The position numbers and the translations under genes were made by a program. The notes under the pieces were generated by a model, which did not search any database, had not been told where the DNA came from, and saw only the letters and a list, made by a program, of their open reading frames with translations. From Thalassotalea sp. (GTDB lineage Bacteria; Pseudomonadota; Gammaproteobacteria; Enterobacterales; Alteromonadaceae), in the NCBI GenBank assembly GCA_029249355.1, contig JAQWHO010000406.1, positions 1 through 43,279 on the forward strand: 43,279 nt of DNA, written 5' to 3'. Below are positions 23,783 through 35,387 of the stretch, piece by piece; position 1 is the stretch's first letter; the number at the start of each line of letters is the position of its first letter.

Positions 23783-25171
23783 CTATTTAGTGTTAAAGCC
23801 AACATCATTAATGTTAACTTCAGAAATTTCGCCATATTTAGCGAGTTTATCTCGAATAGCATCAGCTTGACCAATAACAACAAACTGAAGGTTTTCTTGT
23901 GGGAAGTATTGCTTGATTAATTGCTTTGTCTTATCGACAGTTAACGAATCAACTTGTTGTTCAAAGCCATTAATGTAGCTTTCATCAAATTGATATCCGT
24001 ACATATTTACTAATAAAGAAGCCAATTCAGTAGAAGTTTCAAATTGAGGTGGAAATTGACCTTTCACATAGGCTTTTGCTGAAGTTAAGGTTTGCTCATC
24101 AATGCCTTTTTCCCATAATCTCGCATAAGTTTTTAAGGCTAAATCAATTGCTTCAATCGTGGTTTCTGTTTTGGTAAATGTTGAGATGGCAAAACTGCCA
24201 TCTTGACTGTATGAATTAAAACGACTTCTCGCGCCATAAGTTAGCCCAGCGTTAACACGCAATTCGTCATTTAACCAAGAAGTAAATCGCGCACCTAAAA
24301 TTGTATTGATAACTGAAAGACCCACGCGGTCTTTATTACTTTGTGCAATACCTTTTCCACCAATTAAAAAAGTAGACTGGCGAGCATCAGGTTTATTCAC
24401 TAACAATAGCTTTGATTGCTTAGCTTTGGCCGTTCTTTCTACTTTAGTAGCGGAGAATTTATGCGTATTTTTCCAGTCAGAAAATAATGCTGATAATTGC
24501 TGTTTCATTTTATTGCTGTCAAAGTCACCAACAACAATCACCGCACTATTTTTAGGTTGATACCATTGATTATAATGCTGTTTTAGCTGCTCCAGTGTTA
24601 GATCTTGAATAGATTTACTGTCGCCTTTGATGACAGCGCCATAACCCTGATCACCAAACAGTAAACGGTTAAAATAATTATTGATCACTGAACTTGGACG
24701 TTCTTTGCCTTGCTGTAAATTTAAAATATGACGTTGTTTTAACTTCTCGAATTCTTCGCTGTCAAAACGAGGAGCGGTAATAATGTCACGGACAATTGGC
24801 AATATTTTTTGATTATCTTTACTCGCTAACGAAGCGCCAATGGTAACAAACTCTAGGTTTGCGTTGCTAAAAACATCGGCACCAACGAAATCAATCGTTT
24901 GATCTAATTCATTTTTATTAAGCGATTGAGTGCCTAACGTTAGGTTTCTTGCCGTAAAATAGTTTAATCCGGCCTGTTCGCCATCTTCTATTGCACCTGC
25001 TTTTATAACGATACTAATATCAATTAATGGCACTTCTTTTTGCTCCATTAAATAAACAGATAAGCCATTGTCTAATGTGAATTTTTCATAAGCAGGTAAC
25101 GTGTAATTTGCAACACTAGCGACACTGAATACTGAAAAACTCAGCGTTAATAAATAATTAAAGATCCGCAT
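23783..25171 (-). CDS. M16 family peptidase, non-zinc (beta-type) subunit
   Basis: The product of about 462 residues has a signal peptide and the M16 fold (N-terminal YEKFTLDNGLSVYLMEQKEVPLIDISI, later LTYGARSRFNSYSQDGSFAIS). At the place of HxxEH it reads LNYFTARNLTLGT, so the zinc site is absent. In the paired M16B enzymes one chain holds zinc and the other contributes substrate-binding Arg and Tyr residues, and this is the second kind. The ATG at 25171 is chosen because an AGAGGAC site lies just upstream and the signal peptide then begins MRIFNYLL. This start overlaps the zinc-bearing partner by 14 bases, so the pair is coupled. Confidence 0.9.
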   Translation of the reverse strand: MRIFNYLLTLSFSVFSVASVANYTLPAYEKFTLDNGLSVYLMEQKEVPLIDISIVIKAGAIEDGEQAGLNYFTARNLTLGTQSLNKNELDQTIDFVGADVFSNANLEFVTIGASLASKDNQKILPIVRDIITAPRFDSEEFEKLKQRHILNLQQGKERPSSVINNYFNRLLFGDQGYGAVIKGDSKSIQDLTLEQLKQHYNQWYQPKNSAVIVVGDFDSNKMKQQLSALFSDWKNTHKFSATKVERTAKAKQSKLLLVNKPDARQSTFLIGGKGIAQSNKDRVGLSVINTILGARFTSWLNDELRVNAGLTYGARSRFNSYSQDGSFAISTFTKTETTIEAIDLALKTYARLWEKGIDEQTLTSAKAYVKGQFPPQFETSTELASLLVNMYGYQFDESYINGFEQQVDSLTVDKTKQLIKQYFPQENLQFVVIGQADAIRDKLAKYGEISEVNINDVGFNTK

Positions 25172-26495
25172 TATTGCTGTCCTCTTTTGAAGATAATACA
25201 CCGACTGTTCTATTCGCTTTTTTCAAGTAAATTTTTGCTACTTTTTGCACGTCCGCTATAGTGACTTGGCTATATGCTTGTGGCGCAGTAAACAACTTAT
25301 TGTAATCGCCAAAATACATTTCATAACTACCAATCGTGTTAGCTTTGCCGTTAATTGTTGCCATTTGTCGATAGAAATTGACTAACTTAGTATTTTTAAC
25401 TTTTTGTAATTCTTGCTCAGTCACACCATTTTTAATGATATTGTTAATTTCAGTAATAATCGCCTTCTCAAGTTGTATTGCACTCACATCTTTTGCAGCA
25501 ACCGCATAAATATAAAATAAGTTAGGGTCTATAGATTCAGGTTGATAACTGAAAACTGAGCTGGCAACTTGTTCATTAATTAATGCTTTTTGCAAACGTG
25601 AACTGTCGCCTGTTGATAGAATATCATTGAGTATTTCTAACGCGTAGTAATCTTGATGTTGTGTTTCAGGCACATGAAATGCCATTAATACATTTGGCGT
25701 TGTTACTGACTTTTTCTGAAGATAAACGCGTCGCTCACCTTTTTGTTCTGGCTCAATTGTATGAACTTTCTTTGGCGCTGGCTGTGCAGCAATAGGCTCA
25801 AAATATTGCTTTGCTAAGCGCTTCACTTGTTCAACAGTCACATCTCCTGCAATAACGACGACTGCATTATTCGGTGCATAATAGGTTTTATGGTATTGCT
25901 TTAAATCTTCTAAACTCCAATTATCAATGTCAGATTGATGACCGATCACAGACCAGCTATAAGGGTGAGCACGAAATGCCGCATTTTTTACTTCTTCTGA
26001 AATTGAACGATAGTTTGAATTTTCAAGTCCAGTGCTTCGCTCTGAGGTAACTACGCCTCGCTCACTTTCAACCATTTTTTCATCTATTGCTAAGTTGGCG
26101 ATACGATCTGCTTCTAAATCAAAAATAGTCTCAATGGCAGATACTGGAAACCAATTGGTATAAACCGTTAAGTTTTCAGTTGTGTAAGCATTATTACTTC
26201 CGCCAGATGCCTCCATGGTACGGTCAAACATTTTTGGCCCATATTTTTTAGCGCCATTAAACATCATATGCTCAAAGAAATGCGATAAACCCGTGATCCC
26301 AGGGTATTCATTTCGAGAACCCACTTTCCAAAATAAATACATATTAGCGTTAGGGATAGAATGATCTTCTAACACCATAATTTTCATGCCATTGGCTAAG
26401 GTGAATGCTTTCACATCCTCCGCTTGAGTTACTGCTTTTATTGGATGACTAAAGAGTGCAACAACCAAAGTAGTAATCATCATTAAAGACTTCAT
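25158..26495 (-). CDS. M16 family zinc metallopeptidase, catalytic (alpha-type) subunit
   Basis: The 445-residue product has a signal peptide (about 1-21) and the inverted zinc motif H72-F-F-E75-H76 in GLSHFFEHMMFNG; the distal Glu lies in the VESERGVVTSERS region (about 142-154). It should degrade peptides in the periplasm as a heterodimer with the next gene's product. The C-terminal M16 domain is also present (TAPQAYSQVTIADVQKVAKIYL). An ACGGAA ribosome site precedes the ATG. It is the first gene of the pair. Confidence 0.93.
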   Translation of the reverse strand: MKSLMMITTLVVALFSHPIKAVTQAEDVKAFTLANGMKIMVLEDHSIPNANMYLFWKVGSRNEYPGITGLSHFFEHMMFNGAKKYGPKMFDRTMEASGGSNNAYTTENLTVYTNWFPVSAIETIFDLEADRIANLAIDEKMVESERGVVTSERSTGLENSNYRSISEEVKNAAFRAHPYSWSVIGHQSDIDNWSLEDLKQYHKTYYAPNNAVVVIAGDVTVEQVKRLAKQYFEPIAAQPAPKKVHTIEPEQKGERRVYLQKKSVTTPNVLMAFHVPETQHQDYYALEILNDILSTGDSSRLQKALINEQVASSVFSYQPESIDPNLFYIYAVAAKDVSAIQLEKAIITEINNIIKNGVTEQELQKVKNTKLVNFYRQMATINGKANTIGSYEMYFGDYNKLFTAPQAYSQVTIADVQKVAKIYLKKANRTVGVLSSKEDSNNADL

Positions 26496-26701
26496 ATAAT
26501 ATTCCGTATGATTTTTAACTATAGTTTAACGATTAAGAGCAAGTTTACTCTCAATCTTATTTTTATAACAAAAATTTAACATAAATTTTATAATGGCGCT
26601 TATGTATTGCGTCGAAATTAGCAAAATACACGCTGGAAGGGATGATTACTTAGTAAAGTAAGTACCATTTAGATAATTGATGGGCCATAGAGTTAGGTAT
26701 T

Positions 26702-28117
26702 TTATCTATGCTTTAATTTAGACCTTAATCTTAAAATATAGCCAAAGGTGAGTAGTAATAAAATAAATAGTGAAGCTAAAGCGATTACTAATTTTTTAAC
26801 TAAAGCTTCTTGCCCTAAAATACTTTCCATCATATCTGACTTAAATGAAGTATGAACTTGTTCTCGTTCGCTAACGCTTGCTTTAAAGTCTTCTTCTATT
26901 TCATGAAAATAATTATCTTTATCATTTTTGGCTTGTTTTAATAATATTTCATAACGTTTTTCAAGCCACTTATTTGCTTCTTCATGATCACCAATAACTT
27001 GATAGCCTTCAACAAAACTTAAATATACATCAAGAAGCGTAGACCCCATTTGTTCTGCTTCGGTAATCTTCTGAGCTTTATTTAATAACGCGAATCCTTG
27101 TTCCACTTTTCCTGTATGAATTAATGATAACCCTTTGTTTAAGTAACACACTGCTTCAACATAAATATCATTAATTTTTTCGGCGGTTTCAATACATTTT
27201 GTCGCCCGTTCTATCGACAATTGATAATTTTTATTCCGTAAAAAATAATCAGATAGATTTGCATAAACAGATGTTAAAAGGCCAACATCATTTGACTTGA
27301 TCGCGAATTCTTGCGCTTTGGTGTAAGCATCTAACTCTTCTTCTTGATAGTTAAGCTCGCTAAGCGCTATTGCACGATTTAAATAATTGATTGAAACCAT
27401 ACGATAACTTTTACGTGTGAGTAACGCCTGCACTTCTAATGATTTATCCGATGCTTCAAGCGCTTTTTGATACTCTTTACGATCAATGTATAACACAACC
27501 AAATTAGAGTAGATTGCCGAAGCTTCAATAACGTTTTGGTTGCTTTCAAAAAAGCGCAATGCGTCTGTAAAATCTTTTAAAGACTTACTACTTTGCCCTC
27601 TTCTACTGTGCATAATTGCACGTTTGGCCGTAGCTAAAGCAATAAGCTCTTGATAGTTCAATCGGTTACCAATTTCTATTGCTTTATTAACGTCTTCAAG
27701 CCCTTTTAAAAACCGTCCTTGTCGTAAAGATAACAACCCTTGCTGATCAAAAAATTTACCTAAAACCCAATCATTGCCTTTTTTTACGCCAATCAGATGT
27801 AACTCATTTACATAACTGGCAACTTTTTCATATTCAGAAAGGCTATGATATGTAGCAATATACGCCAGTATATTAGCCACCTTATATTCAAGGCCTAAAT
27901 CTGCAACACCAGTATCACTTAGGGCATCAAGCTGCCGTTTCGCCAACTGCGCATCAAATTCAGCATTCATCGCAATATCAAGTAACTGCTTACCTTCTGG
28001 CGTACTTCTGATCAAAGAGAATGGATCGAATGTCTCTTCTGCTCGAAGTGTATGGGTAATATTTAGATAGCCAATAGAAATGATAATAATGAATAGTTTT
28101 TTTATCTGTAATGACAT
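26702..28117 (-). CDS. TPR-repeat protein with C-terminal membrane helix, no output domain
   Basis: The product of about 471 residues starts with a signal peptide (MSLQIKKLFIIIISIGYLN). It is followed by many TPR-like helix pairs, a coiled segment (HEIEEDFKASVSEREQ), one membrane helix (LVIALASLFILLLLTFGYI) and a short basic tail ending RLRSKLKHR. The layout matches the sensor part of TPR-GGDEF cyclases, such as the gene at 1.5-3.4 kb, but it stops exactly where the cyclase would begin. The 200 bases after the stop contain no GGDEF remnant. The start at 28117 has AGGAT at 5 bases; longer starts lack a signal peptide. Ligand and partner are unknown. Confidence 0.82.
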   Translation of the reverse strand: MSLQIKKLFIIIISIGYLNITHTLRAEETFDPFSLIRSTPEGKQLLDIAMNAEFDAQLAKRQLDALSDTGVADLGLEYKVANILAYIATYHSLSEYEKVASYVNELHLIGVKKGNDWVLGKFFDQQGLLSLRQGRFLKGLEDVNKAIEIGNRLNYQELIALATAKRAIMHSRRGQSSKSLKDFTDALRFFESNQNVIEASAIYSNLVVLYIDRKEYQKALEASDKSLEVQALLTRKSYRMVSINYLNRAIALSELNYQEEELDAYTKAQEFAIKSNDVGLLTSVYANLSDYFLRNKNYQLSIERATKCIETAEKINDIYVEAVCYLNKGLSLIHTGKVEQGFALLNKAQKITEAEQMGSTLLDVYLSFVEGYQVIGDHEEANKWLEKRYEILLKQAKNDKDNYFHEIEEDFKASVSEREQVHTSFKSDMMESILGQEALVKKLVIALASLFILLLLTFGYILRLRSKLKHR

Positions 28118-28303
28118 TTTTATCCTAAAAACAACATTAATAATCACAAGAAAGCCTGTAACATGTTGCACAAATAAGCAATTAAATAGATAATATAAAT
28201 ATAGTTAATAATCCTTGAAACTTCACAAATTTTTTTCTATTGAAGCTATTTATCATTAAAGATAAAAAATTAATCTAAGTCAGCAAATTTTTATAGGCAA
28301 TAA

Positions 28304-29167
28304 TTACTTATTGTGTAATGCCCACACATTAGTCGCCAAGACGATTCCACCACCGATTATCATCATAAAAGAAATAGATTCATTGAGAAAAAAGTATGCA
28401 GCTATAATTCCGTAAATAGGCTCTAAGCTCACAGCAATGCTGGCAGTTTGTGCACTAATTGTTTTTAAAGAATAATTAAATAGTGAATGTGCAAAGGCGG
28501 TAAAAACAATACCAAGTAAGGCTAAAATGGCCAATTGCTCAATTGAAATAGCAACGGGGGCAATCATAATAAAAGGCAATAAAAATAACGCTGCAAAAGT
28601 ATTTTGATATAAAGCGACTTTTTTCGCTGAGCTTTTTGCGACAAATTTCCTATTTAGTAACGTTAACACTGCAAATGATAGAGCAGAGGCAATTCCCCAG
28701 CAGGCTCCAATAAACACATGAGAACTTATATTATTTTCCGGCAATATAAGGCTAATACCTATTATAGTGAGTAATGCTTGAATTAACGCCTGAAAACAAA
28801 ATTTCTCTTTAAAAAATAGTGGCTCTAAAAAGCTAACAAAAACAGGGAAGGTTGCAAACGTGATCAAACCAATCGCGACACTTGATACTTTAATCGCTTG
28901 AAAAAAACTTCCCCAATGGAAGGCTAGAATCCCACCGGTGATAGCTAGAGCGAATAACGTTTTACTCTCGCATTTTAATGATTGCTTTTTGAAGAAATAA
29001 ACAAAAGCAGCAAGGGTGATCGCAGCAAATAGTGCTCGTCCAAACACAATAAAAATAGCCGATAAATTTAACCACTGAGCAAACAGCCCAGAAAGCGCAA
29101 ACAGTAACACTGCGCTATGCAGTGCGACTAAAGCCTGTTTATTATTTTGACGAACTTTTTCGTTCAA
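28304..29167 (-). CDS. EamA/DMT family transporter
   Basis: The 287-residue inner-membrane product has ten predicted helices arranged as two EamA repeats; the second is marked by FAHSLFNYSLKTISAQTASIAVSLEPIYGIIAAYFFLNE, the usual end region. DMT exporters move small metabolites or amino acids; the substrate is not evident. The start is a TTG lying directly after the hemB stop (TAA TTG), with GGAAGA upstream, so it is the last gene of the tat-hemB run. A later start is possible, but the first helix begins soon after this one. Confidence 0.88.
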   Translation of the reverse strand: MNEKVRQNNKQALVALHSAVLLFALSGLFAQWLNLSAIFIVFGRALFAAITLAAFVYFFKKQSLKCESKTLFALAITGGILAFHWGSFFQAIKVSSVAIGLITFATFPVFVSFLEPLFFKEKFCFQALIQALLTIIGISLILPENNISSHVFIGACWGIASALSFAVLTLLNRKFVAKSSAKKVALYQNTFAALFLLPFIMIAPVAISIEQLAILALLGIVFTAFAHSLFNYSLKTISAQTASIAVSLEPIYGIIAAYFFLNESISFMMIIGGGIVLATNVWALHNK

Positions 29168-31543
<2,376 letters not shown>

Positions 31544-31547
<4 letters not shown>

Positions 31548-32332
31548 TGAATATCCCAAGCAAATACACGCTGAGTATTTTCAAATGTCTTTTGCATAAT
31601 TTCTGATATAGAATAAGGTGTTACATTGGCTAACGTTTCTACCACATAAGGCAAATAACTAGGCTCATTTCGGCTACTTTTGGGCTTTGGCCGAATATTC
31701 CGAGGGGTAAGGTATGGCGCGTCTGTTTCAATAAGTAAACGTTCTAATGGAATATATTTCGCAATATTTTGTAACTCTTGACCTCGACGTTCATCGCAAA
31801 TCCAACCGGTGATGCCTATATACATATCAAGATCTAAACACTGCTTTAATTGAGTTAAATCACCGGTAAAGCAATGTGTAACCATTGCCGGCACATCATC
31901 AATAAAAGGTTTTAAAATATCTAACCACGTTTGAAAGGCATCTCGTTGGTGTAAAAAAAGGGGTAACTTTACTTCGCTGGCAAGTATTACTTGCTGAGAA
32001 AAGACCTCTTGCTGATTTTGTGGCGTAGAAAAATTACGATTAAAATCTAAACCACATTCACCAATGGCCTTAACATGTTCATGTTTTGCTAAAGCGCTTA
32101 GTTGTGCAATATAATTATCAGCAACATTATCGGCATCATGAGGGTGAACACCTGCAGTACAAGCTAAAAATTTTGGAAAGTCATAACAAAGAGAGAGCGC
32201 TTTTTCGCTTTCAGTAACATTAGTTCCTGTTACTAACATCCCTTTAATCTCAGCTAGTTTTGCTCGTTCAATTACAGCTGCTCTATCTTTATCAAAGCGC
32301 GCGTTAGTTAAGTTAACACCTATATCGATCAA
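31544..32332 (-). CDS. tatD: TatD family metal-dependent DNase
   Basis: The 262-residue TIM-barrel hydrolase is very close to E. coli TatD (260 residues): IDIGVNLTNARF at the start, TAGVHPHDADN, AIGECGLDFNRNFSTP, VTHCFTGDLTQL, GITGWICDERRG and LLIETDAPYLTPR. TatD is a Mg-dependent exonuclease; although it is in the tat locus, it is not needed for export. It lies 10 bases after the small secreted protein gene and overlaps the GGDEF gene by 4 bases (ATGA). Confidence 0.95.
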
Positions 32333-32342
32333 AATAATTTCG

Positions 32343-32885
32343 CTATTTTCTACGTTTAACTTTAATTCTTCTACTTTGGTTTTCTGTTTTTAAATAAATG
32401 ACTCCCAACATTCCCTTAGATAATTTAACGCGATCACCGGGTAGAATTTTGATGTAGTTATCGTCTGACTGCTTCCAGACTTGACCATTTTCAAAAGTAA
32501 TAGATAACTTGTTATGCACTATTTTCTTTACTGACTTTACTGTAAAAAACACTTCGTTAATGCTTTCTTCGGGTTTTACTAAGTGCTCTTCACCAAATTC
32601 ATCTTCATTTTTTTGCTCTTGTTTAACAACCACTGGTTTTGCTGTACTTGGACGTAAAGCTACAACACTGGATTTTGTATCTTTCGGCTCGACAGCTCTA
32701 ATCGCTACCTGTGCTTTCGGTGTCACGCTGCTATTTAATGATTTAACGACATTGTCATAACAAACCAGCCTTTCTAAACTATCTTTGTTATCAGCACATT
32801 GCTGCAAATCAGTTAACGTATCAGCTTGAGCAGTAAAAATGACCATGCTGCTCAAAAACAAAGAGATTAATTTATTTAGATTCAT
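32343..32885 (-). CDS. Small exported protein of unknown function in the tat operon
   Basis: The product of about 180 residues has a signal peptide ([21 protein letters not shown]). It continues with a Cys pair typical of many small gammaproteobacterial envelope proteins ([21 protein letters not shown]), a low-complexity Lys/Val/Pro linker, and a C-terminal beta domain with [28 protein letters not shown] do not recognise a named family. The start at 32885 is chosen because the signal peptide begins there; it overlaps tatC by 14 bases. Its place between tatC and tatD suggests cotranscription, not necessarily a Tat role. The signal peptide lacks a twin-arginine. Confidence 0.75.
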   Translation of the reverse strand: MNLNKLISLFLSSMVIFTAQADTLTDLQQCADNKDSLERLVCYDNVVKSLNSSVTPKAQVAIRAVEPKDTKSSVVALRPSTAKPVVVKQEQKNEDEFGEEHLVKPEESINEVFFTVKSVKKIVHNKLSITFENGQVWKQSDDNYIKILPGDRVKLSKGMLGVIYLKTENQSRRIKVKRRK

Positions 32886-33639
32886 TTTCTGTTTCCTTGG
32901 AGTGTTCATCGTTTTCACCCTCTTTATAGTAAATTGCCGAAATAAATACTCCGACTTCAAATAATAACAACATAGGTACTGCTAATAATGTTTGTGAAAT
33001 GATATCTGGTGGTGTTAATAGCATTCCAACAACAAAGGCTCCAACAGCTACATATGGCCTTTTAAGACGTAAACTCTGCGGTGTTGTAAATCCCGTCCAG
33101 CACAAAAGTATAATGACGATTGGTATTTCAAATGCGACACCAAACGCGAAAAATAACTTTAATACAAAATCAAGATAGCTACTGATATCTGTCGCTATAT
33201 TTACGCCTTCTGGTGCCACAGAAGTAAAAAAGGCAAAAACAATGGGAAACACCACATAGTACGCAAACGAAATACCACCATAAAAAAGAAAACTACTGCC
33301 GAACATTAATGGGCCGACTAGCTTTTTTTCATTTCGATACAAGCCAGGCGCAATAAACGACCACACTTGATACAAAATATATGGCATAGTGATAAAAACA
33401 GCTAAAACAATGGTTAATTTAAAAGGTGCAAAAAATGACGATGCAACATCTGTTGCAATCATTTGCCCCCCTTCAGGCATTGTTGATATGAGTGGTTTAG
33501 AAACATATTCATAAATATCATTCGCAAAATAGATCATTGAACAAAAGACAATTAAAACCGCTAAAACGGCTTTGAGTAATCGAGAGCGTAATTCTAATAG
33601 ATGATCAAATAATGTGTATTGCTTTGTGGATGAACTCAT
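32872..33639 (-). CDS. tatC: Sec-independent translocase subunit TatC
   Basis: The 255-residue product has six membrane helices and the TatC features: [16 protein letters not shown] at the N-terminus, the [14 protein letters not shown] and [17 protein letters not shown] region, and [16 protein letters not shown]. It binds twin-arginine signal peptides of folded proteins. The last residues form a charged tail. It directly adjoins tatB (stop and start share one base) and overlaps the unknown gene that follows. Confidence 0.97.
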   Translation of the reverse strand: MSSSTKQYTLFDHLLELRSRLLKAVLAVLIVFCSMIYFANDIYEYVSKPLISTMPEGGQMIATDVASSFFAPFKLTIVLAVFITMPYILYQVWSFIAPGLYRNEKKLVGPLMFGSSFLFYGGISFAYYVVFPIVFAFFTSVAPEGVNIATDISSYLDFVLKLFFAFGVAFEIPIVIILLCWTGFTTPQSLRLKRPYVAVGAFVVGMLLTPPDIISQTLLAVPMLLLFEVGVFISAIYYKEGENDEHSKETENESK

Positions 33640-33989
33640 TAATTTTCGTTTTCTTTTTTACTAATCGACTCAGTTTTATTTTCTTCAACTGGATCTTTTT
33701 TGTACGGGTGATGAACAGACTTTGCAGCTTCTTGTAAAGTTTTTAAGGACTCAGCAACTTCAGGCGACAAGTTTTGTAAATTAGCATCTTCCGCTTTTTT
33801 TAAGTTGGCATGAAGCTCTTGAATACGTAACTCTTCTGTTAATTCTGTTTTAACACTATTACTAAAGCTTTTTACTCCACTGATCCAACCGCGAACTGTA
33901 CGAATTGCTACAGGTAATCGCTCCGGCCCTAAAACAACCAAACCAATAATTGAAATTAACAGAAGTTCCCAAAAGCCAATATCAAACAT
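33639..33989 (-). CDS. tatB: Sec-independent translocase subunit TatB
   Basis: The 116-residue product has an N-terminal helix, [20 protein letters not shown], followed by [15 protein letters not shown], the TatB signature, then an amphipathic and a long charged tail. The tail is shorter than in E. coli (171 residues). It forms the receptor complex with TatC. It lies 3 bases after tatA. Confidence 0.96.
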   Translation of the reverse strand: MFDIGFWELLLISIIGLVVLGPERLPVAIRTVRGWISGVKSFSNSVKTELTEELRIQELHANLKKAEDANLQNLSPEVAESLKTLQEAAKSVHHPYKKDPVEENKTESISKKENEN

Positions 33990-33992
33990 CAG

Positions 33993-34223
33993 TTATGCTT
34001 TTTCTTTGTCTTTAGCATCTGCTTCAACTTTAGTTTCAGCATTTGAACTATCTGCTAACGCATCATTTTTTTCGGCGATATTATCATCATCTGATACAGA
34101 TTTTTTAAAGCCTTTCACCGCTGAACCCAGGTCTGAGCCTAAATTACGTAACTTTTTAGTACCAAATAATAAAACCACAATGACTGCAATTATCGCTAAT
34201 TGCCAAATACTTATACCACCCAT
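33993..34223 (-). CDS. tatA: Sec-independent translocase subunit TatA
   Basis: The 76-residue pore-forming subunit has one N-terminal helix ([20 protein letters not shown]), the hinge [21 protein letters not shown] amphipathic helix and an acidic tail. An AGGAG site lies 8 bases before the ATG, across a run of T. It is the first gene of the tat-hemB run. Confidence 0.97.
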   Translation of the reverse strand: MGGISIWQLAIIAVIVVLLFGTKKLRNLGSDLGSAVKGFKKSVSDDDNIAEKNDALADSSNAETKVEADAKDKEKA

Positions 34224-34253
34224 AAAAAAAACTCCTATAATTCAAGTGAATCC

Positions 34254-34259
34254 ATTATA
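34254..34259 (-). promoter_or_regulatory. Candidate -10 element of the tat operon
   Basis: On the minus strand a perfect TATAAT lies about 30 bases upstream of tatA, with TTGGTG 19 bases before it as a possible -35. The region is shared with the divergent gene at 34317. Confidence 0.45.
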
Positions 34260-34316
34260 AAGTTAATTTAAAAAAAAGCACCAATTAGCCAAGTAAAATA
34301 TGAGGTAAAACAAACT

Positions 34317-35357
34317 TTGCAACAAAAGCAGTTTATTAATTTTTCAAGCACCGTATTAGCAATGATATTCTACTTCTTTCTAGTTTGTAGTGTTTATGCA
34401 CAATCTGACGCAGAAGAAAGAACGGTAGAAGCAAATACTGTTGTCAAAAAATCAAGTAATCATTCATTAAAAGAGCTCCCCGATAATATTCATACCAATG
34501 AAGATTATCTTTGGATGCAAAACCTTCATGAATCCATTTCTAATTCTGTATATCAGTCTGCGATATGGTTTGATCAATTTTTTCTTGATGAAAATACCGA
34601 GCAATCAGCGCCTAGAACAAATGCTAGAATACGTATTGGCTGGGAACCAAAAGCACGAGATTGGAGCGAAATAGATACCCGTTTTCGGATCAAAGTTAAA
34701 CTTCCTCATTTCAAAGACAAAATTGATCTGATTTTATCTGATGATGACGATCTGGACCAAAGTAACTTACCGCTAGATTCCGCTAGAGTCCGTCAAGAAA
34801 GTAACGAAGAAAGTTTTGCCGCAGCGGTAAGATTTACCCATAGAAAAGAGAAAAACCGGTTACTTGAATCTAGATTAGGCATTTCTGGTGGTGATATATT
34901 TGTAAAAGCACGTCATAAGCGTCGTTATACATGGGACAATACTCATAGCTTTAGATTAGAGCCTTCTTTATATTATTTTCTAGACGACGGTTTAGGGGCC
35001 AAGCTTTTACTTGAATATGATTATCAACTTAATAAAAATTCACAATTAAGAATCAATTACAGTGTCCGTGGCTCGGAAGCATTTAGTGGTATTCGATGGA
35101 AACATGGCTTTTATAAACTGACACAATTAGAGCAAAATGCGGCAACAATTCTCGGATTAAAAGTGGAAGGGGAACGTAACGGCGAAAAAGGCTTTGTGAT
35201 AGATAACTACACTTTAAGCTACCGCTATCGTTTTAACGCTTTAAAAAGTTGGTTATATTTTGAAGTTGAGCCATTTTTAGAATGGTCTGAGGAAGAGAAC
35301 TACAAAACAACACCCGGAATTGCTTTAAGGGTTGAAGGTTATTTTTATAAAGGATAA
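34317..35357 (+). CDS. Predicted outer-membrane beta-barrel protein, unknown function
   Basis: The 346-residue product has a signal peptide (about 8-29, ending VYAQS) and many alternating-pattern strands typical of an outer-membrane barrel, for example TNARIRIGWEPK, RFRIKVKLPHF, SFRLEPSLYYFLDDGLGAKLLLEYDY and SWLYFEVEPFLEW. The chain ends VEGYFYKG rather than in an aromatic residue. I do not recognise a named family. The start is a TTG with GAGGT about 10 bases upstream. No closer ATG keeps the whole signal peptide. It is divergent from tatA and stands alone. Confidence 0.75.
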   Translation: MQQKQFINFSSTVLAMIFYFFLVCSVYAQSDAEERTVEANTVVKKSSNHSLKELPDNIHTNEDYLWMQNLHESISNSVYQSAIWFDQFFLDENTEQSAPRTNARIRIGWEPKARDWSEIDTRFRIKVKLPHFKDKIDLILSDDDDLDQSNLPLDSARVRQESNEESFAAAVRFTHRKEKNRLLESRLGISGGDIFVKARHKRRYTWDNTHSFRLEPSLYYFLDDGLGAKLLLEYDYQLNKNSQLRINYSVRGSEAFSGIRWKHGFYKLTQLEQNAATILGLKVEGERNGEKGFVIDNYTLSYRYRFNALKSWLYFEVEPFLEWSEEENYKTTPGIALRVEGYFYKG

Positions 35358-35387
35358 TTAATTCAAAGTAAAAAGCTAAAGTAAGCG

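Noticed and set aside
32509-32760. 83-codon plus-strand frame inside the exported-protein gene, and many similar antisense frames inside tat, ftsX, ftsE, rpoH and the M16 genes
   Set aside because: They lie opposite well-identified genes, lack ribosome sites and have shadow-like composition.
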